A DNA stretch of 31,380 nt, from NCBI GenBank assembly GCA_030620575.1, contig JAUXEL010000003.1, forward strand, positions 1 to 31,380. Direction: 5' to 3'. Numbering within the stretch: position 1 is the stretch's first letter; every line of letters begins with the position of its first letter. Of the stretch, positions 24,312 to 31,380 are shown piece after piece. The translations under genes and the position numbers were made by a program. Under the pieces are notes generated by a model that was given only the letters and a program-made list of their open reading frames with translations, searched no databases and was not told where the DNA came from. The stretch comes from Fidelibacterota bacterium. GTDB taxonomy: Bacteria; Fidelibacterota; Fidelibacteria; Fidelibacterales; Fidelibacteraceae.

Positions 24312-25262
24312 TTATTCAACACTTTTTCTATTAAAACTAAGATTTAAACAAATGGGAAAATGATCGGAATAACCGCCCAAAATTTTAATACCTTTGTAAA
24401 AACGCAAAGGACCGTTTGTTCGTTTTTCACGTATCCAAAATGGTGCAACAATAGATACATCTTTTACAGACATCCCGGATGATATGGAATCATATATCAA
24501 GAAATGATCAAAACAAATCCATTCTCCGTCATAATAATAGGTGCCATGCACTCCCCGCGGAAAATGTTTTTTCAAATAGCAAATATCCGTATTCTTGTAA
24601 AGGTATTTCAAACTGCTATCACAGACACCGTCATTAAAATCACCTGTTATAATAATGTGATAGTCCGGGTGTTTTTGCTGGGTCTCGGTAACGGCGGTCA
24701 GCAAGATATCTGCTGCATAAAGTCGATATGGATCTGTTGCGGATTTCCCGCCGCGTCGCGAAGACCAGTGATTAATAAAAACAGATACCGTGTCCCGACT
24801 GTTCTGTAGTGAAAGATCAACGCGCATAATCGGGCGACTATGGTATCCCCGTTCGGCTATAAACACAGGGTAATAGCGATGTTTTACAAAGTTAACGCGA
24901 TCGCTCCGATACATTAAAGCCGGATCGATACCGCGAATATCCGGTCCCGGGCGAATAAATATTTCCCAATCTTTAAATTGATATAAATAATTTTTGAGAT
25001 TTTCCAGTACTCTTTGATTTTCTACTTCTACTAAAGCCAGGATATCCGGATTGACATAATTTATTACATCTGCAAGATGTTGTGATTTTAAGCAATAGCT
25101 TCTATAGGTATAGCGTTTTGCTGCGCCCGGCATAAAATCGCCATCCTTTGTTTTAGGATCGTCATAGATGTCAAATAAATTCTCCACATTCCAGAACATC
25201 AGGGTTAATTCACCCGCAAAACATATTGATAAAAATATAATAATAATGCTAAGTCGCTTCAT
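24312..25262 (-). CDS. Secreted endonuclease/exonuclease/phosphatase-fold protein
   Basis: The chosen ATG at 25262 has GGGGG upstream and gives 316 residues. A TTG at 25274 in the same frame would add four residues before the signal peptide. The signal peptide is 'MKRLSIIIIFLSICFAG'. EEP-family catalytic motifs are visible: N25 and E27 in 'FWNVENLFD', the acidic 'ALVEVENQ' (76-83), 'FINHWSSRRGG', 'ITGDFND', 'DHFLIYD' and the terminal 'SDHFPICL'. These give the metal-dependent phosphodiesterase fold. The protein is probably periplasmic or surface-exposed and could be a nuclease or a phosphodiesterase acting on other phosphoesters. The substrate is not visible. It sits between the HAD phosphatase and rdgB genes. 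Confidence 0.9.
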   Translation of the reverse strand: MKRLSIIIIFLSICFAGELTLMFWNVENLFDIYDDPKTKDGDFMPGAAKRYTYRSYCLKSQHLADVINYVNPDILALVEVENQRVLENLKNYLYQFKDWEIFIRPGPDIRGIDPALMYRSDRVNFVKHRYYPVFIAERGYHSRPIMRVDLSLQNSRDTVSVFINHWSSRRGGKSATDPYRLYAADILLTAVTETQQKHPDYHIIITGDFNDGVCDSSLKYLYKNTDICYLKKHFPRGVHGTYYYDGEWICFDHFLIYDSISSGMSVKDVSIVAPFWIREKRTNGPLRFYKGIKILGGYSDHFPICLNLSFNRKSVE

Positions 25263-25287
25263 TGTCCCCCGCAATGTTAATGAATGA

Positions 25288-25956
25288 TCAGATCGTTTTT
25301 AGTTCTGTTAAAGTATCAATAATATGGTCTGCACCCGCTGTTTTTAAAACCGGAACATCATTATAGCCATAACTAACTGCAACGGTTTTCAGTTTGGCCG
25401 CTTTGCCGAACTGTACGTCCGGAAGGCTATCGCCGACCATAAGTCCCTTGATTTTTTCGGAAAAATTCATCGTTGTCATAATATATTCCCAAACTTTCAA
25501 ATCAGGCTTACATACATCCAGGGTATCGCCTCCTACTACTAAATTAAAATAATGATCTATCTTGTAGTGTTTTAGCATTTTTTTTACCATTTCTTCCGGC
25601 TTGTTTGATACAATAATTTGATGGACGCTGGAAAAATGCTTTAAAATCTTAATAGTATCATTATATAAATGTGAACGATCCGTTAAATGGGCATTATAGT
25701 GTGTTGCCATTTCATTTCCGACTTCTTTCAGTACCTCGGGATCAAGAGGCCCGTTACTATATTTCGATAAAACATAAAATACCGATTGTTCAACTAACTT
25801 TGAAATACCGCTCCCTATGAAGTCCCGCACTCGTTCTTCGGGAATTTCATCAAAACCATGCTGTTTAAAAGCAATATTCATACTGGCTGCGATATCCGGC
25901 AATGTATTGCATAATGTTCCGTCGAAATCATAACATATCAATTCTGGTTTTTTCAT
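25288..25956 (-). CDS. gph: HAD-family hydrolase, phosphoglycolate phosphatase-like
   Basis: The protein has 222 residues. The four HAD motifs are visible: D10 and D12 in 'YDFDGTLCNT', the Ser in 'IIVSNKPEE' (motif II), the Lys in 'DVCKPDLKVW' (motif III) and 'VGDSLPDVQFG' (motif IV). A helical cap lies between motif I and II (about 16-85). Such proteins remove phosphate from 2-phosphoglycolate, arising from damaged DNA ends, or from other small phosphate esters. Substrate specificity cannot be settled. It overlaps the helicase stop by 4 bp (ATGA), so it is translationally coupled to pcrA, a context that would suit DNA-repair-linked phosphoglycolate removal. Confidence 0.9.
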   Translation of the reverse strand: MKKPELICYDFDGTLCNTLPDIAASMNIAFKQHGFDEIPEERVRDFIGSGISKLVEQSVFYVLSKYSNGPLDPEVLKEVGNEMATHYNAHLTDRSHLYNDTIKILKHFSSVHQIIVSNKPEEMVKKMLKHYKIDHYFNLVVGGDTLDVCKPDLKVWEYIMTTMNFSEKIKGLMVGDSLPDVQFGKAAKLKTVAVSYGYNDVPVLKTAGADHIIDTLTELKTI

Positions 25957-28148
25957 GCTTTCTCTACAAATTTTTCTGCTATTGTTTTATGGACACCATT
26001 GTCAAAATCAATTCTAAGTAATACCTGCGACGAACGGATAATACTCCTGACTTTACCTTTTCCGAACATTTTATGTTTTACTTTATCGCCTACGGCAATC
26101 GATCCGGGTTTAGGGGGTCTAATTGGTGTTATAACGATTCGTTTACCGGATGGTTCAGTTTGCGGAAAGAATTTCGAAACTGCTTTTTTCTGTCGTGATG
26201 GTACGGATATTATCTTGTATTGTTTTTTTCGACTAATAATATCTTTTTGGATATATTGCGCGGGTATTTCATGGATGAATTCTGATGCCCTAATTTTTTG
26301 CAGCTGTCCGTAACGCATCCTTTGTTGTGTTGATGTTATAGTAACATGTTCCATAGCACGGGTTAGAGCAACATAAAATAAGCGCCGTTCTTCTTCCATT
26401 TCTTTTGGATCCAATCGGCTACGTTCAAGAGGGAAAAGACCATCTTCCATGCCGGAAATGAAAACATGTTTAAATTCTAACCCTTTAGCACTGTGAATGG
26501 TCATGAGAGTTGCTGCATCGGCTGTATCTTCCCATTGATCAATATCGCTTTGAAGTGAAACATCCTGTAAAAAATCCTTAATATTCGCGTTTGGATTAAA
26601 TGATTCGAATATTTTCACACTATTAATAAACTCATTTTGATTCTCATATTTCTCAAGTAGCTCAGGGTCTTTTTTATCCTGATATTGACTAAGTAATTCA
26701 CTTTGCTCCAACACTTCAATTGTAAATGCTGCGGGGCTCAGTGTCTGTATTTTTGATTGCAGTTGTATCATTATATCCATGAATTTTCGCAATTGATTTT
26801 TTGCCGATCTATGCAATCCCGCCTCTTCCGGATATTGAAATGCTTCCCACAGGCTACGACTGGTTTCCATTGCAAACATTTCTAATCGCTTCAGGCTGGT
26901 GGTGCCAATGCCTCGAACCGGAACATTTATTATACGTTTTAAATTGACAGTGTCTCTGGGGTTTAATAATACATTAAGATACGCAAGAATGTCTTTGATT
27001 TCTTTTCGTTCATAAAATTTAAGACCACCGACTAACACATAACGAATGCTGCGATTACGCAATGCTTCTTCCAGCAAACGGGATTGCGCGTTGGTTCGGT
27101 ATAATATTGCAAAATCCCGTGGTGATTTCCCGGATTTTAATACTTCATTCGCGATATAATTAGCCTCATCAAAATCCCGTGCACATTCTTTATGCAAAAT
27201 TTTATCGCCTTTTTGCTTTTCTGTCCATAATGTTTTATCTGCTCGATGGTGATTGCCCTTGATCATGGCTGATGCTGCTTCAATAATGGTTTTAGTACTG
27301 CGATAATTTTGTTCTAATTTGATAATACTCGCATTGGAAAAGGATTTTTCAAATTCTAAAATATTTTTAATATCAGCGCCACGCCAACCGTAGATTGATT
27401 GATCATCATCTCCAACGACGCAAATATTTTTTGAAATTCCGGTAAAATGTTTCATTAACTCAAACTGGACGGGGTTTGTATCTTGATATTCATCTACCAA
27501 TACATAATCCCAGCGATGGCGATATTTTTCCGCAATAGCTGGATTATTTTGGAACATAAGAATCGGGCGCATGAGTAAATCGTCGAAATCGTAAGCATTA
27601 TTTTTTCTCATTTGCTGTTCATATTCTTTATAAACAAATGCAAGTTTTTCCTGCATATACATTCCGGTTGTTTTCACATCAATATTATCTGCCAGGATAA
27701 GTTTTTGCTTCTGCCGGCTTATATAATGCATAACAGTCGATGGTGGCAGGATTTTTGGATCAATCCCCAACTGTTTGAGACTTTGAATGATGACTTTTTT
27801 GGTATCATTTGTATCATATATTGTAAAATCGGAGGGAAATCCTTCAATATTTTTTTCTCCGCGTAAAATACGGGCGGCAATACTGTGAAAGGTTCCTATA
27901 TTGACATAATTTGCTTCTCCTAAAAGATCGTTTACACGTTCTTTCATTTCATTTGCAGCTTTATTGGTAAAAGTCACTGCCAAAATACGATTAGCCGTGG
28001 TTTTTTTTTGCTTTAATAGATATGCAATTTTTCGTGTTAAAACACGGGTTTTACCTGATCCGGCTCCCGCAAAAATTAAAATCGGTCCATCTGTTTTAAT
28101 AACAGCTTCACGTTGACGTTGATTAAGTCCTGATAATATATCTGACAT
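25953..28148 (-). CDS. pcrA: UvrD/PcrA-type ATP-dependent DNA helicase
   Basis: The protein has 731 residues, the typical length of PcrA. It is a superfamily 1A 3'-5' helicase used in excision repair and removal of RecA or RNA polymerase from DNA. Motifs visible in order are the Q motif 'GLNQRQREAV' (7-16), Walker A AGAGSGKT (27-34), 'AVTFTNKAANEM', 'VLVDEYQDTNPVQ', 'VGDDDQSIYGWRGAD', 'LEQNYRS', 'TIHSAKGLEF' and 'VALTRAME'. The C-terminus ('VGDKVKHKMFGKGKVRSI' onward) is the Tudor-like RNA-polymerase-interacting tail that is typical of PcrA. AAGGAAG lies just before the start. It is the first gene after the terminator at 28187-28218. Confidence 0.96.
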   Translation of the reverse strand: MSDILSGLNQRQREAVIKTDGPILIFAGAGSGKTRVLTRKIAYLLKQKKTTANRILAVTFTNKAANEMKERVNDLLGEANYVNIGTFHSIAARILRGEKNIEGFPSDFTIYDTNDTKKVIIQSLKQLGIDPKILPPSTVMHYISRQKQKLILADNIDVKTTGMYMQEKLAFVYKEYEQQMRKNNAYDFDDLLMRPILMFQNNPAIAEKYRHRWDYVLVDEYQDTNPVQFELMKHFTGISKNICVVGDDDQSIYGWRGADIKNILEFEKSFSNASIIKLEQNYRSTKTIIEAASAMIKGNHHRADKTLWTEKQKGDKILHKECARDFDEANYIANEVLKSGKSPRDFAILYRTNAQSRLLEEALRNRSIRYVLVGGLKFYERKEIKDILAYLNVLLNPRDTVNLKRIINVPVRGIGTTSLKRLEMFAMETSRSLWEAFQYPEEAGLHRSAKNQLRKFMDIMIQLQSKIQTLSPAAFTIEVLEQSELLSQYQDKKDPELLEKYENQNEFINSVKIFESFNPNANIKDFLQDVSLQSDIDQWEDTADAATLMTIHSAKGLEFKHVFISGMEDGLFPLERSRLDPKEMEEERRLFYVALTRAMEHVTITSTQQRMRYGQLQKIRASEFIHEIPAQYIQKDIISRKKQYKIISVPSRQKKAVSKFFPQTEPSGKRIVITPIRPPKPGSIAVGDKVKHKMFGKGKVRSIIRSSQVLLRIDFDNGVHKTIAEKFVEKA

Positions 28149-28186
28149 GCGCTTCCTTATATTTCAGCAGAAAATAGCACATATAT

Positions 28187-28218
28187 AAAAAAAGGAGAAC
28201 AAAATTCTCCCTTTTTTT
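28187..28218. terminator. Intrinsic terminator after ahcY
   Basis: Seven A and GGAGAA (28187-28199) pair with TTCTCC and seven T (28205-28218) around a 5-base loop, with a single C bulged at 28211. On the minus strand it ends in a run of seven T and closes the ahcY transcript. pcrA begins about 40 bp further on. Confidence 0.85.
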
Positions 28219-28231
28219 CAAATCTGTGACC

Positions 28232-29635
28232 TTAGTAACGATATCGGTCTGATTTATACGGTCCCTCTTGGGAAACACCAAGATATTCTGCTTGTTTTTT
28301 CGTTAATTTTGTTAATTTTGCACTTAATCGGTCTAAATGTATTTTTGCAACTTCTTCATCCAGTTTTTTAGACAGGGTATATACGCCCAATTTATGATCT
28401 TTCTGCCAGAGTTCAATTTGTGCTAATACTTGATTAGAAAAAGAAGAGCTCATTACAAATGATGGATGGCCTGTTGCGTTTCCAAGATTTACAAGCCGTC
28501 CTTCTGAAAGAAGAATGATGGAATGCTTATCTGGAAAGATAATCTGGTCTACTTGTGGTTTAACATTAACTTTTTGTATGCCGGGTAAAGCATAAAGCTT
28601 ATCGACCTGTATTTCATTGTCAAAATGACCTATGTTACAAACAATGGCTTTATCCTTCATTTTTTGCATGTGGTCAGTACGTATAACATCGCAATTGCCG
28701 GTTGCCGTTACAAAAATATCTCCTTTTTCAACGATATTATTTAAACGATCGACTTCATATCCCTCCATAGCTGCCTGTAAAGCACAAATAGGATCAATCT
28801 CGGTAATAATAACCCTGGCTCCCAATCCCCGCATAGATTGAGCGCATCCTTTTCCTACATCTCCATAGCCACAGATAACAACCGTTTTCCCGGCTACCAT
28901 TACATCGGTTCCCCGCTTAATACCATCTGCAAGGGATTCGCGACAACCGTAAAGATTATCAAATTTTGATTTTGTAACTGAACTGTTGACATCTATCGCA
29001 GGAAAAAGTAAATTTCCTTTTTCCATCATTTGATATAAGCGGCTAACTCCGGTCGTAGTTTCTTCACTGACACCCCGAATGTGTTTTGCGATATTTTGCC
29101 AACGTGTAGGAAATGTTTTTATATCTTCGATAATTAATTTCTGAACAATCTGTAATTCTTTATTATCAAAATTTATTTCGGGTATTTTTTCTGTTTCAGC
29201 GTAAAGTTTTTCCAGTCGAACTCCTTCATGCACAAACAGTGTAGCATCCCCGCCGTCATCAACGATACAATCCGGTCCGCGATCTCCAAAGAGAAGGGCT
29301 TGTTTTGTGCAACACCAATATTCTTCCAGTGTTTCTCCTTTCCAGGCAAACACCGGAATACCCAGCGAAGCAATAGCTGCGGCAGCATGGTCCTGAGTTG
29401 AGTATATATTACAGCTTGCCCAACGTATCTCTGCTCCCAGGGTTAAAAGTGTTTTAATGAGAACCGCGGTTTGGATCGTCATATGCAGACTACCGGTAAT
29501 ATGGGCACCCTTGAGCGGTTTTTTATCCTTATAGCGCTCCTGTAATGCCATTAATCCCGGCATTTCAGCTTCTGCCAAAGCAATTTCACGATGTCCGAAT
29601 TTTGACAATGAAATATTTTTAATCTTATAGTTCAC
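28232..29635 (-). CDS. ahcY: Adenosylhomocysteinase (S-adenosyl-L-homocysteine hydrolase)
   Basis: The protein has 467 residues with a GTG start at 29635, which has AAGGA about 11 bases upstream. The enzyme cleaves S-adenosylhomocysteine to adenosine and homocysteine and so relieves product inhibition of methyltransferases. Signature regions visible are 'GAHITGSLHMTIQTAVL' (43-59), 'STQDHAAAAIA' (79-89), 'DDGGDATL' (126-133), 'SEETTTGVSRLY' (190-201), the NAD-binding loop GYGDVGKG (256-263) and the C-terminal 'YKSDRYRY', which completes the active site of the partner subunit. It starts 5 bp after the SLBB gene, a tight spacing, although the functions look unrelated. The intrinsic terminator follows. 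Confidence 0.97.
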   Translation of the reverse strand: MNYKIKNISLSKFGHREIALAEAEMPGLMALQERYKDKKPLKGAHITGSLHMTIQTAVLIKTLLTLGAEIRWASCNIYSTQDHAAAAIASLGIPVFAWKGETLEEYWCCTKQALLFGDRGPDCIVDDGGDATLFVHEGVRLEKLYAETEKIPEINFDNKELQIVQKLIIEDIKTFPTRWQNIAKHIRGVSEETTTGVSRLYQMMEKGNLLFPAIDVNSSVTKSKFDNLYGCRESLADGIKRGTDVMVAGKTVVICGYGDVGKGCAQSMRGLGARVIITEIDPICALQAAMEGYEVDRLNNIVEKGDIFVTATGNCDVIRTDHMQKMKDKAIVCNIGHFDNEIQVDKLYALPGIQKVNVKPQVDQIIFPDKHSIILLSEGRLVNLGNATGHPSFVMSSSFSNQVLAQIELWQKDHKLGVYTLSKKLDEEVAKIHLDRLSAKLTKLTKKQAEYLGVSQEGPYKSDRYRY

Positions 29636-29640
29636 GTCAA

Positions 29641-30120
29641 TTAATATCCTTCACTGATTCTATCAATATAAAAAGCTATAACAGTTATAGATTGTGCAAC
29701 TGCCAAAAATGTTGCAAAATTATTGACAAAATTTTTCCCGAATTTCGGTGGCACCATAATGGTGTCTCCTTTCCGAATTTCCGGGATCAGGGATTCATCT
29801 CCGGTCTCGATATACTGTTGAAGATCCACATATACAACGATCGGTTCATCTTTATTCAATCTATGTCCCCGTAAAACCTTTACATTTGTCAGTTTTGCGG
29901 TATTTATCGGTCCGCCGGCAATTGACAATATTCCAAGCAAATCATAACCAATCGGAACATCATAGATTCCGGGGCGAACAACTTCTCCCCAGATTTTTAC
30001 GGGAATGGTTAATTCCAGATCTCCTGAAAAACGCGGGGTTAAATTTGAACCGGTTTCCTGAGCAACTATGTTGCTAATAAACAATAAACTTACAAGGCTG
30101 ATAATTACAATTTTCTTCAT
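29641..30120 (-). CDS. SLBB-domain exported protein with C-terminal membrane helix
   Basis: The protein has 159 residues. The signal peptide is about 1-20, with cleavage at 'IVA|QETG' leaving N-terminal Gln21. A single SLBB domain spans about 40-125: 'VKIWGEVVRPGIYDVPIGYDLL', 'LSIAGGPINTAKLTNVKVLR', and 'IRKGDTIMVPP' near 115-125. A hydrophobic segment near 135-151 ('FATFLAVAQSITVIAFY') is likely a membrane anchor. Polysaccharide-export proteins such as Wza carry SLBB domains, but their N-terminal export domain is absent here, so I do not call it an exporter. It follows the FnIII-like lipoprotein by 14 bp and precedes ahcY by 5 bp. Its role is unknown. Confidence 0.8.
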   Translation of the reverse strand: MKKIVIISLVSLLFISNIVAQETGSNLTPRFSGDLELTIPVKIWGEVVRPGIYDVPIGYDLLGILSIAGGPINTAKLTNVKVLRGHRLNKDEPIVVYVDLQQYIETGDESLIPEIRKGDTIMVPPKFGKNFVNNFATFLAVAQSITVIAFYIDRISEGY

Positions 30121-30134
30121 ATATATTCTTCTCC

Positions 30135-30932
30135 TTATTTAACGGTAAAATACATCCAGTCTGTTTCGGATCCTTCGGTTTCCGGTCTGCCCCCGAGCTC
30201 ACCCGATACCGCATCTATCCGCCAGCGGTAGGTTCCTTTTTCGAGGTATTTATGCCCCTCTTGATTTGTCAAAACACTATCTATCAGAACGGTTGTATGT
30301 GAATCATTATTTTCAAGATAAACGTAAAAACGACTATTCCCCAAATCAAATTTATGTTTTTTAGCAAATAATTTTATTGTATAACCATTATTATTAAAAT
30401 AATATAATCGTAGATATAAATAATTTATTCGGTCAATCGTTCTGGTAGGATATGTAAAATGAAACCGTGGGGAAACTACAAAAATATCTCCGGATGGTTC
30501 ATATGCCGTGGCTTTGTGTGATAATTTATAAAAAACAGTGTCTGATGTTGATGTGCTAACTGTAAAATCATTGTATGATTTTAAAAAATAATAATATGTC
30601 GTATCCAGATTTGCACTATTATCAATATATTTATCGCTATCATATAACAATCCGGCGTTTCGGTCTACTCTTGCTATACGTTTAAAATCATATTCCTGAT
30701 TGACAAGTTTTCCCCGGTAAATATAATATCCTAATATTCCTTCTTCTTCTGCGGTTTCGGGTTCTTCCCATTCAATGTAAATTGCATTGTTGTAATGAGC
30801 ATCTATACCGTGTTCGATCAAACTATCTGGCGGACTTTTAGGGATAAAGCATGGAACCGATATCTCGGGCGGGTCAAAACAGCCCATCAAAAGAAACAAC
30901 AGCAAATTAAATATAACATATTTCATTTTCAT
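30135..30932 (-). CDS. FnIII-like lipoprotein of unknown function
   Basis: The protein has 265 residues. The N-terminus is a lipoprotein signal peptide ending in 'LLMGC' with Cys18. Residues about 26-145 look like a fibronectin type III domain: 'NNAIYIEWEEP', 'GILGYYIYRG', 'YYYFLKSYND'. A second, strand-rich region (about 150-265) has 'FHFTYPTRTIDRINYLYLRL' and ends 'TEGSETDWMYFTVK', resembling the repeat seen in extracellular proteins of related bacteria. It overlaps the outer-membrane barrel gene by 4 bp, which suggests a surface lipoprotein working with that barrel. I do not recognise a specific function. Confidence 0.75.
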   Translation of the reverse strand: MKMKYVIFNLLLFLLMGCFDPPEISVPCFIPKSPPDSLIEHGIDAHYNNAIYIEWEEPETAEEEGILGYYIYRGKLVNQEYDFKRIARVDRNAGLLYDSDKYIDNSANLDTTYYYFLKSYNDFTVSTSTSDTVFYKLSHKATAYEPSGDIFVVSPRFHFTYPTRTIDRINYLYLRLYYFNNNGYTIKLFAKKHKFDLGNSRFYVYLENNDSHTTVLIDSVLTNQEGHKYLEKGTYRWRIDAVSGELGGRPETEGSETDWMYFTVK

Positions 30933-31380
30933 TCAACTCCACCCCAGTAATATGATAAAGAAATGAGATGACTCCAATTAATTTCATGATGCTGAATAGA
31001 ATAATTGACCATTAATTCGCCTACCATCACCGGCAGTTTTAATCCTATACCTCCTGTAATACTGCTTAAATCTTTTCCGAAACGGATATCAAGAAAATCT
31101 TTTACTTTCCATTGAGCGCCATAGCGCACACCATAGCGCGGAAAAAAGCGATTTTCATACATATAACCGTCTACAACAAGCTGCAGCTCACTTGCCAGCA
31201 CCTTGATAGGTTGGTGCAGGGCAATCCCGCCCGTAATGCGCATATTTCCAAAATCATTCAGTTTATCAAACCAGATAACCGGAGATTTAATGATATTTTC
31301 CATACTTAAACCAATTACAATATCACCCAGTCGTTTTATATAGAATACTTCACTGCCGGGAATAATAAAACGTATACCGC
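30929..31380 (-). CDS. Outer-membrane beta-barrel protein, PorV/FadL-like (partial, N-terminus beyond window)
   Basis: The frame is open from the window edge to the stop at 30929, so only about 150 C-terminal residues are visible. They alternate polar and hydrophobic residues as barrel strands do: 'MRITGGIALHQPIKVLASELQLVVDGY', 'RYGVRYGAQWKVKDFLDIRFG', 'ITGGIGLKLPVMVGELMVNYSIQ' and the final 'INWSHLISLSYYWGGVE'. The last part resembles the C-terminus of PorV/PorQ-type proteins. PorV carries type IX cargo, which would fit with sprA in the same window, but the partial sequence does not prove it. It is translationally coupled to the FnIII-like lipoprotein. Confidence 0.65.
   Translation of the reverse strand, partial: GIRFIIPGSEVFYIKRLGDIVIGLSMENIIKSPVIWFDKLNDFGNMRITGGIALHQPIKVLASELQLVVDGYMYENRFFPRYGVRYGAQWKVKDFLDIRFGKDLSSITGGIGLKLPVMVGELMVNYSIQHHEINWSHLISLSYYWGGVE

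Noticed and set aside
29641..30120. Wza-type polysaccharide exporter
   Set aside because: Only one SLBB domain is present and the N-terminal polysaccharide-export domain is missing.
1..31380. CRISPR arrays, tRNA or rRNA genes, insertion sequences, phage genes
   Set aside because: I saw no repeat-spacer pattern, no tRNA cloverleaf, no ribosomal RNA stretch and no transposase or integrase motif in any frame.

Overview
The window most likely comes from a Gram-negative, probably anaerobic bacterium of the Fibrobacterota-Chlorobiota-Bacteroidota (FCB) superphylum or a related candidate phylum. This is inferred from a full SprA-type outer-membrane translocon protein, a TonB-dependent receptor with a carboxypeptidase-like N-terminal domain, several lipoproteins and a probable PorV-type barrel. 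A flavodiiron protein fits a microbe that must detoxify O2 or NO. The sequence looks moderately AT-rich. I could not place it to genus. No tRNA, rRNA, CRISPR array, transposase or phage gene was recognised.

Left part (1-5394, all minus strand). A promoter and a cobalamin riboswitch control a BtuB-like receptor, which overlaps by 4 bp a beta-propeller lipoprotein that runs off the left edge. This resembles the BtuB-BtuG vitamin B12 uptake pair of Bacteroides. Next is a two-gene unit, a TrpR-family repressor overlapping a lone trpB. It has its own promoter, and an inverted repeat overlies the -10 box. An intergenic stretch with two heptanucleotide tandem arrays and a perfect palindrome separates this unit from the plus-strand genes.

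Plus-strand block (5395-11371). priA (replication restart), mutS2 (MutS2 with Smr domain) and an A-type flavodiiron protein, closed by a strong bidirectional terminator at 11389-11422.

Minus-strand block (11439-28148). Read in transcription order this is a long run of closely spaced genes: pcrA/uvrD helicase, a phosphoglycolate-phosphatase-like HAD enzyme, a secreted endonuclease/exonuclease/phosphatase-fold protein, rdgB, sprA, a glutaminyl-cyclase-like M28 enzyme, a CBM9-like protein, a class III nucleotide cyclase, rmuC, and then an ECF sigma / anti-sigma / two Spy-CpxP-like periplasmic proteins unit. The last unit looks like an envelope-stress or metal-responsive regulon. sprA's signal peptide is encoded out of frame with the only nearby ATG, which suggests a one-base indel.

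Right part (28187-31380, minus strand). An outer-membrane barrel (partial), an FnIII-like lipoprotein, an SLBB protein and ahcY are tightly packed and end at a terminator at 28187-28218.

Most genes belong to known families. The points most worth following are the B12 pair outside classical Bacteroides, the trpR-trpB indole-salvage-like unit, the sprA/cyclase-enzyme neighbourhood and the sigma/anti-sigma/Spy-like operon. I found no clearly undescribed system.
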